Shown here piece by piece: positions 18,586-27,278 of a stretch of 64,000 nucleotides of DNA. Positions within the stretch are counted from its first letter, which is position 1; each line of letters begins with the position of its first letter. The DNA is from Pandoraea nosoerga (GTDB lineage Bacteria > Pseudomonadota > Gammaproteobacteria > Burkholderiales > Burkholderiaceae). Location: the NCBI RefSeq assembly GCF_902459585.1, contig NZ_CABPSC010000001.1, positions 124,001-188,000 on the forward strand, read 5' to 3'. Made by a program: the position numbers and the translations under genes. The notes beneath the pieces were generated by a model, which worked only from the letters and a program-made list of their open reading frames with translations, made no database searches and was not told where the DNA came from.

Positions 18586-19836
18586 ATGACCATGACCGAT
18601 CTCGACGCCCCCGGTTTGCTGCCGCCCCGACTGACCGCGGCCGAAGACGGCCGGCGCATCGTTCTCTACGGCGACTTTACGATCTGCAGTGTGTTCCAGC
18701 CGGTGTTTTCCGTCTCGCACCGGCGTGCCATCGGCTATCACGCCTCGCTGCGCGCGCACGACCCCGAAGGTCGCCATGTGCCGTCGCACGAAGTCTTCGC
18801 GATGGCGGCGCGTCATGGCGACATGCTCGAACTCGGCCGTCTCGCCGAATCGCTGCACCTGGACAACTTCCGCGAATTCGACAGCCGCGACGCGTGGCTT
18901 TTCCTGAACCTGCACCCTGCCGCGCTGATGGACACGGTCTACGGCGACGCGCTCATCGCCACGCTCAAGGCGAGCGGACTCTCCCCGCAGCGCGTGGTGC
19001 TCGAAGTGCCGGAACAGGCCGGCGGCGACACGCCGCGCTTCGGCGCCATCGTCGGCAGCCTGCGCAAGGCGGGCTTCCTGATCGCGCTGGGCGGCTTTGG
19101 CGCGAAGCACTCGAACATCGACCGGGTGTGGGATCTGCGTCCCGATATCGTGGTGCTGGACCGGGGCATTCTTGCGCAGGCCACGGAGCAGACCCATCTG
19201 GCCCGCGTGCTGCCCGGCCTCGTTTCGCTGCTGCACGAGTCGGGGCAACTCGTGATGATGGGCGGGCTGACGACCGACGTCGAAGCGCTCATCGCGCTCG
19301 AATGCAACGTCGACTTCGTGCAGGGACAGTACTTCGCCGCGCCTGACGTCGACCCGGTGCCGCCGAAGATCGCGGCCGAACGCATGGACGCGCTCTCCGC
19401 CGCCCTGCGCACCCAGCTCGTGGAGCGCGAGCGCGCCCAGCATGCGCGGCTCGCACCGTATATCGCCGGTATCGAGTCGGCGGCCGCGCGCATGGCGCAG
19501 GGGCAAGGCCTCAAACAGGCGGCGCAGGAACTGCTGGCGTTGCCCGACGCGGCGCGCTGCTTCCTGCTCGACGCGGCCGGCCGGCAGATCGGCGACAACG
19601 TGCTGCCCGACAGCCATTCGTCGCAACGCGCCAAACGCTTCCGTCCGCTGCTGCATTCGGAAGGCGCGAACTGGGCGCGCCGGCCCTACTTCATCGAGGC
19701 CATGCGCGCGCCGGGCGAAGTGCACTTCACCGCGCCCTATCTCTCGATCAATGAAGCACACCTGTGCGTGACCGCCTCCATTGCCGCACCGGCGAAGCAG
19801 GGACTGCACGTGCTGTGCGTCGACATCAACTGGTGA
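18586..19836 (+). CDS. Degenerate EAL-domain protein with a C-terminal sensor-like domain
   Basis: A 416-residue protein. The EAL domain spans about residues 20-260, but the catalytic motifs are altered: the EAL(L/V)R position reads HASLR, the DDFG loop reads LGGFGAKHSN, and the catalytic lysine strand reads PDIVVLDRG. Cyclic-di-GMP hydrolysis is therefore unlikely; binding or a protein-protein role is more plausible. The C-terminal 150 residues (AAQELLALPDAARCFLLDAAGRQIGDNV...) resemble the PAS-like YkuI_C sensor that follows EAL in YkuI. No signal peptide or TM segment is seen. Confidence 0.8.
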   Translation: MTMTDLDAPGLLPPRLTAAEDGRRIVLYGDFTICSVFQPVFSVSHRRAIGYHASLRAHDPEGRHVPSHEVFAMAARHGDMLELGRLAESLHLDNFREFDSRDAWLFLNLHPAALMDTVYGDALIATLKASGLSPQRVVLEVPEQAGGDTPRFGAIVGSLRKAGFLIALGGFGAKHSNIDRVWDLRPDIVVLDRGILAQATEQTHLARVLPGLVSLLHESGQLVMMGGLTTDVEALIALECNVDFVQGQYFAAPDVDPVPPKIAAERMDALSAALRTQLVERERAQHARLAPYIAGIESAAARMAQGQGLKQAAQELLALPDAARCFLLDAAGRQIGDNVLPDSHSSQRAKRFRPLLHSEGANWARRPYFIEAMRAPGEVHFTAPYLSINEAHLCVTASIAAPAKQGLHVLCVDINW

Positions 19837-19960
19837 CGGTGCGAGCGCCCGCGGCGTGCGCCGCGGCGCAAACGACGACACCCCCGCACGTCGTACAGCG
19901 GCGGGGGCGTTCGATGCCGGCGCCGCGAGAGTCGCGATGCGCGGCGATGCACGGCGATGC

Positions 19961-21067
19961 CTAGGCGGCGCGCTGCACCGAGTAGCGCTCGAGCCAGTGC
20001 GCATACGGGGCGGGCAGCACCCACGACGGGCGCGCCACGCCAAGCTCGCGTGCGGCATGGTAGGGCCAGTGGGGATTGGCCAGCAGCGCACGGCCGATCA
20101 TGACCAGATCCATCTGGCCGTCGGCGACCACGCGCTCAGCCGCACGGGGGTCGTCGATGCCCCAGGACGACGCCACCGCAATCCCCGCTTCCTGCTTCAC
20201 ACGTTCTGCGATCGGCGCGAGAAACGCCGAGCCCCAGGGAATCTTCGCGTCGGGCGTCGAGAAGCCCACGCTCACGTTGAGCAGATCCAGGCCGCCGTCG
20301 CGCATGCGGCGCGTGAGTTCGATCGACTCCGCAAGCGTCTCATCGTCGCGGCCGTCGTATTCGAGCACGCCGAAGCGCGCCGTGAGCGGCAGATGCTCCG
20401 GCCACACTTCGCGCACGGCGGCGAGTGTCTCGAGCAGGAAGCGGCTGCGGCCGGCGAGGTCGCCCCCATAGGCGTCGTCGCGGTGGTTCGCATGCAGCGA
20501 AAAGAAGCTCTGCGCGAGATAGCCGTGCGCGAAGTGCAGTTCGAGCCATTCGAAGCCGGCGGCCAGCGCGCGGCGCGCGGCCGCCACGAAGTCGGCCTTC
20601 ACGCGCGCAATGTCGTCGAGCGTCATGGCACGCGGCACCTTGCCCAGATGCCTGCCGTAGGCTACGGCGGACGGCGAGATCGTCGGCCAGCCGCGCGGAT
20701 CGTCTTCGGCGATATGGTCGTCGCCCTCCCACGGACGGTTCGCACTGGCCTTGCGCCCGGCGTGCGCAATCTGGATGCCCGGCACCGCGCCGTGCGCCTT
20801 GATGGCCGACGCAATGCGCGCCATGCCCTGCGCCTGCTCGTCGTTCCACAAGCCGGTACAGCCCGGCGTGATACGACCTTCAGGCGAGACGGCAGTCGCC
20901 TCGACGATCACCAGACCGGCGCCGCCGCGGGCGAGGCTTGCGTAGTGGGCCAGATGCCAGTCGTTGGTAAAGCCATCGACGGCGCTGTACTGGCACATCG
21001 GCGGGATCGCCACACGATTGCGCAGCTTGACGCGCTTGAGTTCAAACGGGGAAAACAGGGCGGACAT
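19961..21067 (-). CDS. NADH:flavin oxidoreductase, old yellow enzyme family (YqjM-like)
   Basis: A 368-residue FMN enzyme starting MSALFSPFELKRVKLRNRVAI. Recognisable features are PPMCQYSA with the YqjM-type redox cysteine (about residue 26), QIAHAGRKAS (substrate-binding His) and ELHFAHGYLAQSFFS. Such enzymes reduce activated C=C bonds of enones, maleimides or nitro compounds. The ATG at 21067 is favoured over the open upstream extension. It is divergent from a LysR gene that probably regulates it. Confidence 0.9.
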   Translation of the reverse strand: MSALFSPFELKRVKLRNRVAIPPMCQYSAVDGFTNDWHLAHYASLARGGAGLVIVEATAVSPEGRITPGCTGLWNDEQAQGMARIASAIKAHGAVPGIQIAHAGRKASANRPWEGDDHIAEDDPRGWPTISPSAVAYGRHLGKVPRAMTLDDIARVKADFVAAARRALAAGFEWLELHFAHGYLAQSFFSLHANHRDDAYGGDLAGRSRFLLETLAAVREVWPEHLPLTARFGVLEYDGRDDETLAESIELTRRMRDGGLDLLNVSVGFSTPDAKIPWGSAFLAPIAERVKQEAGIAVASSWGIDDPRAAERVVADGQMDLVMIGRALLANPHWPYHAARELGVARPSWVLPAPYAHWLERYSVQRAA

Positions 21068-21205
21068 GAGAATTTCTCGTTGAGTCGGGACGCAGGGCAT
21101 TCGCGGGAAGCCAGAATGACGGCGGCTTGCGCGGCACCTCGACCGGAAATCGGTCGACAGAAGCGATGGTAGTCACTGTTAGCTATAATGAAAACCATCT
21201 ACCGA

Positions 21206-21220
21206 TTATCGGATCGATAA
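21206..21220. promoter_or_regulatory. LysR-type operator in the OYE-lysR divergent region
   Basis: TTATCG-GAT-CGATAA (21206-21220) is a perfect inverted repeat containing a T-N11-A core (21207-21219). It is 10 bp upstream of the lysR ATG, and CCGAT-T-ATCGG overlaps its left half. The position suits autoregulation and control of the divergent reductase. Confidence 0.6.
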
Positions 21221-21229
21221 CAGTTCATT

Positions 21230-22153
21230 ATGGTCAATCCCCAATGGCTCAAGTCGTTCTCCACGCTCGCCGAGCTGGGTAACTTCACGCGCACCGCCGA
21301 TCGGCTGGGCCTCACGCAGGCCGCCGTGAGCCAGCACGTGAAGCATCTCGAGGCCGAATTCGGACCGCTGCTCGTGCGGCGTCCGCGTGCCATCGAGCTC
21401 ACGCCGGCCGGACAGGCGCTGCTCAGCTACAGCGTGGAGGTGGAATGCGCGGCACGGCACCTGCACTCGAGGCTTGCCGATGCGAACGAGGAATGCGGGG
21501 AGATCACGCTGATCACGCCGGGCAGCATCGGGCTGTATCTGTGTCCGATTCTGCTCGACATGCAGAAGGCCAATCCGGCCATGGCGGTGCGACACCGGTT
21601 CGCGCCGGACCGCGAAGTGCTCGAAGGCGTGTTGCAGAACCACTTCGAGCTGGGCCTGGTGACGCTGCGCCCCGAAGACCCGCGCCTGGCCGCCACGCCT
21701 TTCACGCAGGAACCGCTGGAGCTCGTCGTGCCCGCCGGCGAAGACGTACACAGGTGGGAGGACTTGCGGCGCATCGGCTACATCGACCATCCCGATGGAG
21801 AAGCGATGGCCACGCGTCTGCTCAGCCGCCGCTTCCCAGGCAATCCGGGGGTGCGCAGCCTGCCGTGCAAGGGCTGCACGAATCAGATCAGCCTCATCCT
21901 CGAATACGTTGCGCGCGGGCTCGGGTTCACCATCATTCCGCAGTACGCGCGCCAGGCGTTCGCCACGCAGGAGGCCATTCGCGTGGTCGACTGCGGCCCG
22001 CCGGTGGTCGACACGCTGTGGCTCATCCATCGCGCGGAGTGGCCGCTGTCGGCCCGGGCGCAACGCGCCGTGGCCCTGCTGCGCGAACGCGTGGACGCGC
22101 CGCGCCCGCGCGCGTTCGGCGGCGGACGCGTCCTGCAACGGGCGAACGCCTGA
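21230..22153 (+). CDS. LysR-family transcriptional regulator
   Basis: A 307-residue LysR protein. The helix-turn-helix covers about residues 1-62 (MVNPQWLKSFSTLAELGNFTRTADRLGLTQAAVSQHVKHLEAE) with the substrate-binding domain behind it. It contains two cysteines close together (PCKGCTNQ), which might sense thiol-reactive substrates, in keeping with control of the divergent old yellow enzyme; that is speculation. No clear Shine-Dalgarno precedes the ATG. Confidence 0.88.
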   Translation: MVNPQWLKSFSTLAELGNFTRTADRLGLTQAAVSQHVKHLEAEFGPLLVRRPRAIELTPAGQALLSYSVEVECAARHLHSRLADANEECGEITLITPGSIGLYLCPILLDMQKANPAMAVRHRFAPDREVLEGVLQNHFELGLVTLRPEDPRLAATPFTQEPLELVVPAGEDVHRWEDLRRIGYIDHPDGEAMATRLLSRRFPGNPGVRSLPCKGCTNQISLILEYVARGLGFTIIPQYARQAFATQEAIRVVDCGPPVVDTLWLIHRAEWPLSARAQRAVALLRERVDAPRPRAFGGGRVLQRANA

Positions 22154-22246
22154 GCCCTCAGGCTGCCGCCGCCGGCGAGGTCCGCCCACCCTCCGCCCAC
22201 ACCCTGCCCGCATCATGCCGGCATGCCCGCCGACGTCGCCATGCGG

Positions 22247-23407
22247 CTATCGCACCGCCTGCGTGAACTTGTTGAACGACGTATCGAACAGGCCGCGCAC
22301 GTCGAAGCTCCGCGTGAGCGTGCCCGTTTTCACGAAGTCGTCCACGCTCTTCTGCGCCTCGGCGATGGCCGCGTCGGTGAGCGGTTCGTAGCGAATGCGC
22401 GAGGTGCTGAACCACTGGTGCGCGAGCTTCGGATCGACGCGCGACTTCGCCGCCCATACGTCCGCGTAACGCTCGATGTGACGGGGGTCGGCGAGCGACC
22501 ATTCACGCGCGCGCTGATAGCGCTGCACGAAATCCCCCAGCAACTCGCGCTTGGCATCGATGACCTTTTGCGTCGTCGACAGATAGCTCTGCGCCGCGAT
22601 CAGCCCGCGCGCCGTCACCACGGTGCGCGCGCCTGCCTGGCGCAAGCGCGTGACGTAGGGCTCCCACGTCGCCGTCGCGTCCACCTTGCCCGCCTGCAGC
22701 GCCGCCGCCGAATCCACGGAGGCCAGATACGAGTACTTCACCGAGTCCAGCGGCAGGCCCTTCGACGCCAGCGCGGCCTGCACGAGCTGTTGCGACCAGC
22801 CGCCGCGCGTGAGCGCAACGGTCTTGCCTCGCAAGTCCTCCACCGACTTGATCTGCGTGTGCGCTCCGGCGAGCAGCACCACGCTGTCCGGGCTGTCGCG
22901 ATAGATGCCGATGACCTTCACGGGTGCGCCTTGCGCTGCGAGAAACAGTACCGGCCCGTCGCCTTGCAGACCGATGTCGAGCGCGCCGGCGTTCACGGCC
23001 TCGATTACCGGCGTGCCGGCCGGGAATTGCTTCCATGCGACGGTGTACGGCGCGTCGCGCAAGGCGTCCGACGCTTCGAACAGACTCTGCGCGTTGTAGG
23101 CCTGATCGCCCACGACGAGCACCGGTTTGTCGGCCGCCTTGCCGGTGAAGGGCAGGATGGCGGCCACGCTCAGCGCTACCGCAATGCCACGTCGAAGGCC
23201 GGCGCGCACCTGCGGCCAACGCTCTCGCAGCCGCGCATGCCAGCGCGTGCGCACTTCGCGTCGGGTGGAGCGCGCCAGCGTCGTGCGAATGAGGGCGGCG
23301 CGCGAGGGCGCCGACACATAAAGTCCGAAGGCGATGGCCGAGGCCGCGATGAACGCATCGATCACGGGACTGATTTCGGAAACGGTACGGGAAGCGGGAT
23401 TCGTCAT
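22247..23407 (-). CDS. Sulfonate-type ABC transporter substrate-binding protein (SsuA/TauA-like)
   Basis: As drawn from ATG 23407 this is 386 residues. The last ~300 match sulfonate/nitrate/taurine binding proteins (QFPAGTPVIEAVNAGALDIGLQGDGPVLFLAAQGAPVKVIG, then DLRGKTVALTRGGWSQQ). A signal peptide lies unusually far in, at about residues 70-93 (RAGLRRGIAVALSVAAILPFTGKA), so the true start may be an internal GTG near 23200. No permease or ATPase gene is adjacent. Divergent from a flavin monooxygenase, it may capture a sulfonate or sulfone for it. Confidence 0.78.
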   Translation of the reverse strand: MTNPASRTVSEISPVIDAFIAASAIAFGLYVSAPSRAALIRTTLARSTRREVRTRWHARLRERWPQVRAGLRRGIAVALSVAAILPFTGKAADKPVLVVGDQAYNAQSLFEASDALRDAPYTVAWKQFPAGTPVIEAVNAGALDIGLQGDGPVLFLAAQGAPVKVIGIYRDSPDSVVLLAGAHTQIKSVEDLRGKTVALTRGGWSQQLVQAALASKGLPLDSVKYSYLASVDSAAALQAGKVDATATWEPYVTRLRQAGARTVVTARGLIAAQSYLSTTQKVIDAKRELLGDFVQRYQRAREWSLADPRHIERYADVWAAKSRVDPKLAHQWFSTSRIRYEPLTDAAIAEAQKSVDDFVKTGTLTRSFDVRGLFDTSFNKFTQAVR

Positions 23408-23689
23408 GTTGTGACGCCACGTGCGAGCGCGGCAACAGGAGTGAGCGGACATGTCAGTGTAGGGAGGCCGCCGGCCGCGCCCAACCATCGAATATTGCGA
23501 TCCATAGCACCCGCGCGAGGGGTTTGCTTATGCCGGATCCGGTGTCGTGCTTATCGAATTTCGTTGTTTGTGCGCACACCGCTCGCGCCCGTATCGTGAC
23601 GGTCTGCCGTGGCCTTGCGCGCGACGTATTTGCGCGCGCGACGCCGTTCATCGAATCCTTGACGCGCAACCGCGCAAGAGAGCGTGCTC

Positions 23690-25126
23690 ATGACCCAACC
23701 CGCCCGCCAACTCCGACTCGGCGCCTACATGTCGGGGTCCGCCGTGCAAGGCGACAGCTGGCGCCATCCCGACACCGACACGGACGCCGACTCGCAATTC
23801 GCCCGTTACCGTCACTACGCACAGGAACTGGAGCGCGGCTGCTTCGACGCGCTGTTCTTCTTCGACAACCTCTTCATGTCGACGGACCCCGTCGCGCTCG
23901 CGCACAGCCCCGGCGCGCCGCGGTGGGACCCGGTCGTGCTGCTCGCCGGTCTGGCCGGCGCGACGAAACACATCGGCCTGGTCGCCTCGGTGAGCACCAC
24001 CTACAGCGAGCCCTACAACGTCGCTCGCGCATTCGCGTCGCTCGATCACCTCTCGGGCGGACGCGCCGGGTGGAACCTGGTGACGTCGACGGGCGGCGGG
24101 GAGAATTTCAATCGCGACGACCACGTCGACCATGCGCTGCGCTACGAGCGCGCCAACGAGTTCTACGACGTGGTGACGGGCTTGTGGGACAGCCACGCAG
24201 ACGACGCCTTCCCACGAAACAAGACGACGGGCCAATGGGCCGATCCCTCGCGAATTCGCACGCTCGATCATCGCGGCAAGCACTTTCGCGTGCGCGGACC
24301 GCTCAGCGCGCCGCGCCCGGTACAGGGCTGGCCGGTGATTGCGCAGGCGGGCTCGAGCGAGGCAGGCCGCGAGCTGGCCGCGCGCGCGGGCGAGCTGCTC
24401 TACACCGCCGCGCAGGACATCGAAGACGCGCGCGCCTTCTATGCCGACGTCAAGACGCGTGCGCTCAGGTACGGTCGGCGTCCCGAGCACATCGTCATCC
24501 TGCCCGGCGTTTCGCCCATCGTGGGACGCACGCAGGCCGAAGCGCAGGAAATCTACGACTCGCTGCTCGCGCATCGCGATCCGGCCGTCGTGCTGCACGC
24601 GCTGGCGAACTATGCAAGCCTCGGCATCGACCTCGGCAGCCTGCCGCTCGACGCGAAGGTGCCATTGCCCGAGCACGTGCCCGAGACGAACTCGCACAAG
24701 AGCCGTCAGAAGCTGCTGGTGGACTGGATTCGCCGTGAACAGCCGACCGTGCGCGAGCTCTACACGCGCTTTACCGCCGGGGGGCACCGCGTGCTGGTCG
24801 GCACCCCCGAGTCGATCGCCGACGACTTCCAGCACTGGTTCGAGACGGGCGCGGCCGATGGCTTCAACATCATGTTCCCGAGCGCGCCCGCAGGCATTAC
24901 ATCGTTCGTGGATCTGGTCGTGCCGGAGCTGCAACGGCGGGGCCTGTTCCGCACGCGCTACGAAGGCCGCACGTTGCGCGAGAACCTCGGCGTGCCGGTC
25001 GTCCCCAACCGGCACTTCGCCGCTCGCCCCACGTCACCGGCATCGTCGCCCGCCACCCCGCCGCAACCGGAGAATCAGCAGTCCCTGCAGACTCAGCCCG
25101 CACTCACGACGGCGGCGATCGCCTGA
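23690..25126 (+). CDS. LLM-class flavin-dependent monooxygenase (NtaA/SnaA/DszA family)
   Basis: A 478-residue luciferase-like monooxygenase. Features include FDALFFFDNLF near residue 50, the SVSTTYSEPYNVARAFASLDHLSGGRAGWNLVTS block (about 102-136), and FNIMFPSAPAGITSFVDLVVPELQRRGLFR near the C-terminus, all typical of NtaA/DszA-like FMNH2-dependent enzymes acting on C-S or C-N bonds. ATG at 23690 is preferred; an in-frame GTG lies 6 bp upstream. It is divergent from a sulfonate-type binding protein and overlaps the 3' end of the convergent dehydrogenase by 34 bp. Confidence 0.85.
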   Translation: MTQPARQLRLGAYMSGSAVQGDSWRHPDTDTDADSQFARYRHYAQELERGCFDALFFFDNLFMSTDPVALAHSPGAPRWDPVVLLAGLAGATKHIGLVASVSTTYSEPYNVARAFASLDHLSGGRAGWNLVTSTGGGENFNRDDHVDHALRYERANEFYDVVTGLWDSHADDAFPRNKTTGQWADPSRIRTLDHRGKHFRVRGPLSAPRPVQGWPVIAQAGSSEAGRELAARAGELLYTAAQDIEDARAFYADVKTRALRYGRRPEHIVILPGVSPIVGRTQAEAQEIYDSLLAHRDPAVVLHALANYASLGIDLGSLPLDAKVPLPEHVPETNSHKSRQKLLVDWIRREQPTVRELYTRFTAGGHRVLVGTPESIADDFQHWFETGAADGFNIMFPSAPAGITSFVDLVVPELQRRGLFRTRYEGRTLRENLGVPVVPNRHFAARPTSPASSPATPPQPENQQSLQTQPALTTAAIA

Positions 25127-26205
25127 CCGACTTCGGTCGTGCTCGCACGCCCGCCCATATCGCCGGTGCGCGGACCGTCCTTGATGACCTGGGTGATTGC
25201 CGCGAGGATCGCGTCGTGCGCGTCGCGCGCACGGCCTTCGCCGTGACCGAGGAAGTCGAGCATCATCGCGGCGGTCCAGATCATGCCGATCGGGTTGGCG
25301 ACGTTCTTGCCGGCGATGTCCGGCGCGGACCCATGCACCGGCTCGAACAGCGACGGGAACCTTCGCTCCGGATTCAGGTTGCCCGACGGCGCAATGCCGA
25401 TCGTGCCGGTGCATGCGGGGCCCAGGTCGGAGAGAATGTCGCCGAACAGGTTCGATGCGACCACCACGTCGAAGCGATCCGGATTGAGCACGAAGCGCGC
25501 GCACAGGATGTCGATGTGCTGCTTGTTCCACGTCACGTCCGGATATTTCGCCGCCGTCTCGGCCGCGCGCTTGTCCCACCACGGCATCGAGATCGAGATG
25601 CCGTTGCTCTTCGTGGCGACCGTCACGTGCTTGCGGGCGCGCTGCTGCGCAAGATCAAAGGCGAACCTGAGCACGCGCTCCGTGCCGTGACGCGTGAACA
25701 CCGACTCCTGCACGACGAACTCCCGCTCCGTGCCCTCGAACATCACCCCGCCGACCGACGAATACTCGCCCTCGGTGTTCTCGCGCACGATCAGAAAGTC
25801 GATGTCGCCCGCCGCACGGCCCGCGAGCGGCGACGGCACGCCGTCGAACAGTCGCGCCGGGCGCAGGTTGATGTACTGGTCGAATTCGCGTCGGAATTTG
25901 AGCAGCGACCCCCACAGCGAGATGTGATCGGGCACGGTCTCGGGCCAGCCCACCGCGCCGAACAGTATCGCGTCCACGCCATCGAGCTGCTGTTTCCAGT
26001 CGTCCGGCATCATCTGGCCGTGCCTGGCGTAGTAGTCGCAACTCGCCCATTCGATGTGCCGGTAGTCGAGCGCGATGCCGAAGCGGCTGGCCGCCGCGTC
26101 CAGCACGCGCAGGCCTTCGGGCATGACTTCCTTGCCGATGCCGTCGCCGGGGATTACGGCAATCCGGAACGGGCGCTGCGCTGACGAGGGGGGCGTGGCG
26201 GTCAT
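25093..26205 (-). CDS. ttuC: Tartrate / D-malate dehydrogenase (isocitrate-isopropylmalate family)
   Basis: A 370-residue NAD-dependent decarboxylating dehydrogenase. IPGDGIGKEVMPEG near the N-terminus, WGSLLKFRREFDQYINLRPARL, the RENTEGEYSSVGG loop and FEPVHGSAPDIAGKNVANP are diagnostic of the TtuC/DmlA branch rather than LeuB or Icd. ATG at 26205 has AGGAG upstream. It is divergent from a LysR gene, as in ttu and dml loci. The 3' end overlaps the flavin monooxygenase gene by 34 bp on the opposite strand. Confidence 0.85.
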   Translation of the reverse strand: MTATPPSSAQRPFRIAVIPGDGIGKEVMPEGLRVLDAAASRFGIALDYRHIEWASCDYYARHGQMMPDDWKQQLDGVDAILFGAVGWPETVPDHISLWGSLLKFRREFDQYINLRPARLFDGVPSPLAGRAAGDIDFLIVRENTEGEYSSVGGVMFEGTEREFVVQESVFTRHGTERVLRFAFDLAQQRARKHVTVATKSNGISISMPWWDKRAAETAAKYPDVTWNKQHIDILCARFVLNPDRFDVVVASNLFGDILSDLGPACTGTIGIAPSGNLNPERRFPSLFEPVHGSAPDIAGKNVANPIGMIWTAAMMLDFLGHGEGRARDAHDAILAAITQVIKDGPRTGDMGGRASTTEVGQAIAAVVSAG

Positions 26206-26341
26206 GTCTGTCTCCTGATGAGGGCGGATGAGCGGCAAACCGGGCAAACCGGTGAACTGCGCGGTTCGCACAATGTCGGTAGGTTATTCCATTGCACCGC
26301 GGATAAAATCCCACAATCGGTTAATCCACTATCCACGAATC

Positions 26342-27256
26342 GTGAACAAACGCCTGCCCGTCAACCCGAACCTCGACGATCTTCGCGTGTTCTGCCAGGT
26401 TGCCCGCCGCGCGAGTTTCTCCGCGGCGGCCGAGGCGCTGGGCGTCTCGCCGGCCTATGTAAGCAAGCGCGTGAGCATGCTCGAAACGGACCTGGGCACG
26501 CGCTTGTTGCATCGCTCGACGCGGCGTGTGGCGATCACGGACGCCGGGGAGCGGGTCTACGCGTGGGCGGAGAAGATTCTCGACGACGTGGACCGTCTCG
26601 TCGAAGACGTGTCGAGCACGCGTCAGGTGCCGCGCGGCACGTTGCGCGTTTCCAGCAGCTTCGGGTTCGGACGCCATGTGGTGGCGCCGGCGATGTCGCG
26701 TCTGCGCGCGCTGCACCCGCAACTGAACGTCCGTCTCGACCTGTTCGATCGCCTCGTCGACGTCGCCGCCGAGGGCTATGACCTGGACGTGCGCATTGGC
26801 GACGACATCGCGCCGCACCTGATCGCGCGCAAGCTTGCCGACAATCATCGCGTGCTGTGCGCCTCGCCGGCGTATCTCGACGCGCACGGCACGCCGCGTC
26901 AGTTGAGCGATCTCGCCGGACACGCGTGCATCGTGATCAAGGAGCGCGACCATCCGTTCGGCGTGTGGCGGCTGCAGCAGCGCGGCGAGGCGGTGTCGCT
27001 CAAGGTCACCGGCCCGCTCTCGACCAACCATGGCGAAGTGGCGGTGCAGTGGGCGCTCGACGGGCAAGGCATCGTCCTTCGCTCGATGTGGGACGTGGGC
27101 GCGCTCATCGCGCGAGGGGACCTGGTACAGGTGCTGCCCGAGGTCACGCAGCCGGCGAACGTGTGGGCGGTGTACCCGTCGCGAGTGGCGTCGTCGGCCA
27201 AGGTGCGGGCCTGCGTGGAATTCCTCGCGGGGCAATTCCAGCGGCAGGCGGTGTGA
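26342..27256 (+). CDS. LysR-family transcriptional regulator (TtuA/DmlR-like)
   Basis: A 304-residue LysR protein; the HTH reads LDDLRVFCQVARRASFSAAAEALGVSPAYVSKRVSMLE (about residues 9-46). The frame opens at 26228, but GTG at 26342 gives the standard LysR N-terminus; no strong Shine-Dalgarno is visible. A perfect palindrome CACGA-A-TCGTG (26334-26344) overlaps the start codon and may autoregulate. Divergence from the tartrate/D-malate dehydrogenase suggests it is that gene's activator. Confidence 0.86.
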   Translation: MNKRLPVNPNLDDLRVFCQVARRASFSAAAEALGVSPAYVSKRVSMLETDLGTRLLHRSTRRVAITDAGERVYAWAEKILDDVDRLVEDVSSTRQVPRGTLRVSSSFGFGRHVVAPAMSRLRALHPQLNVRLDLFDRLVDVAAEGYDLDVRIGDDIAPHLIARKLADNHRVLCASPAYLDAHGTPRQLSDLAGHACIVIKERDHPFGVWRLQQRGEAVSLKVTGPLSTNHGEVAVQWALDGQGIVLRSMWDVGALIARGDLVQVLPEVTQPANVWAVYPSRVASSAKVRACVEFLAGQFQRQAV

Positions 27257-27278
27257 CCCCTTCGTCCCGCGAAGGCGG

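Noticed and set aside
23525-23554. Direct repeats TGCTTAT in the SBP-monooxygenase divergent region
   Set aside because: Only 7 bp each and not symmetric; too short to support as an operator, though a sulfur-responsive regulator is expected here.
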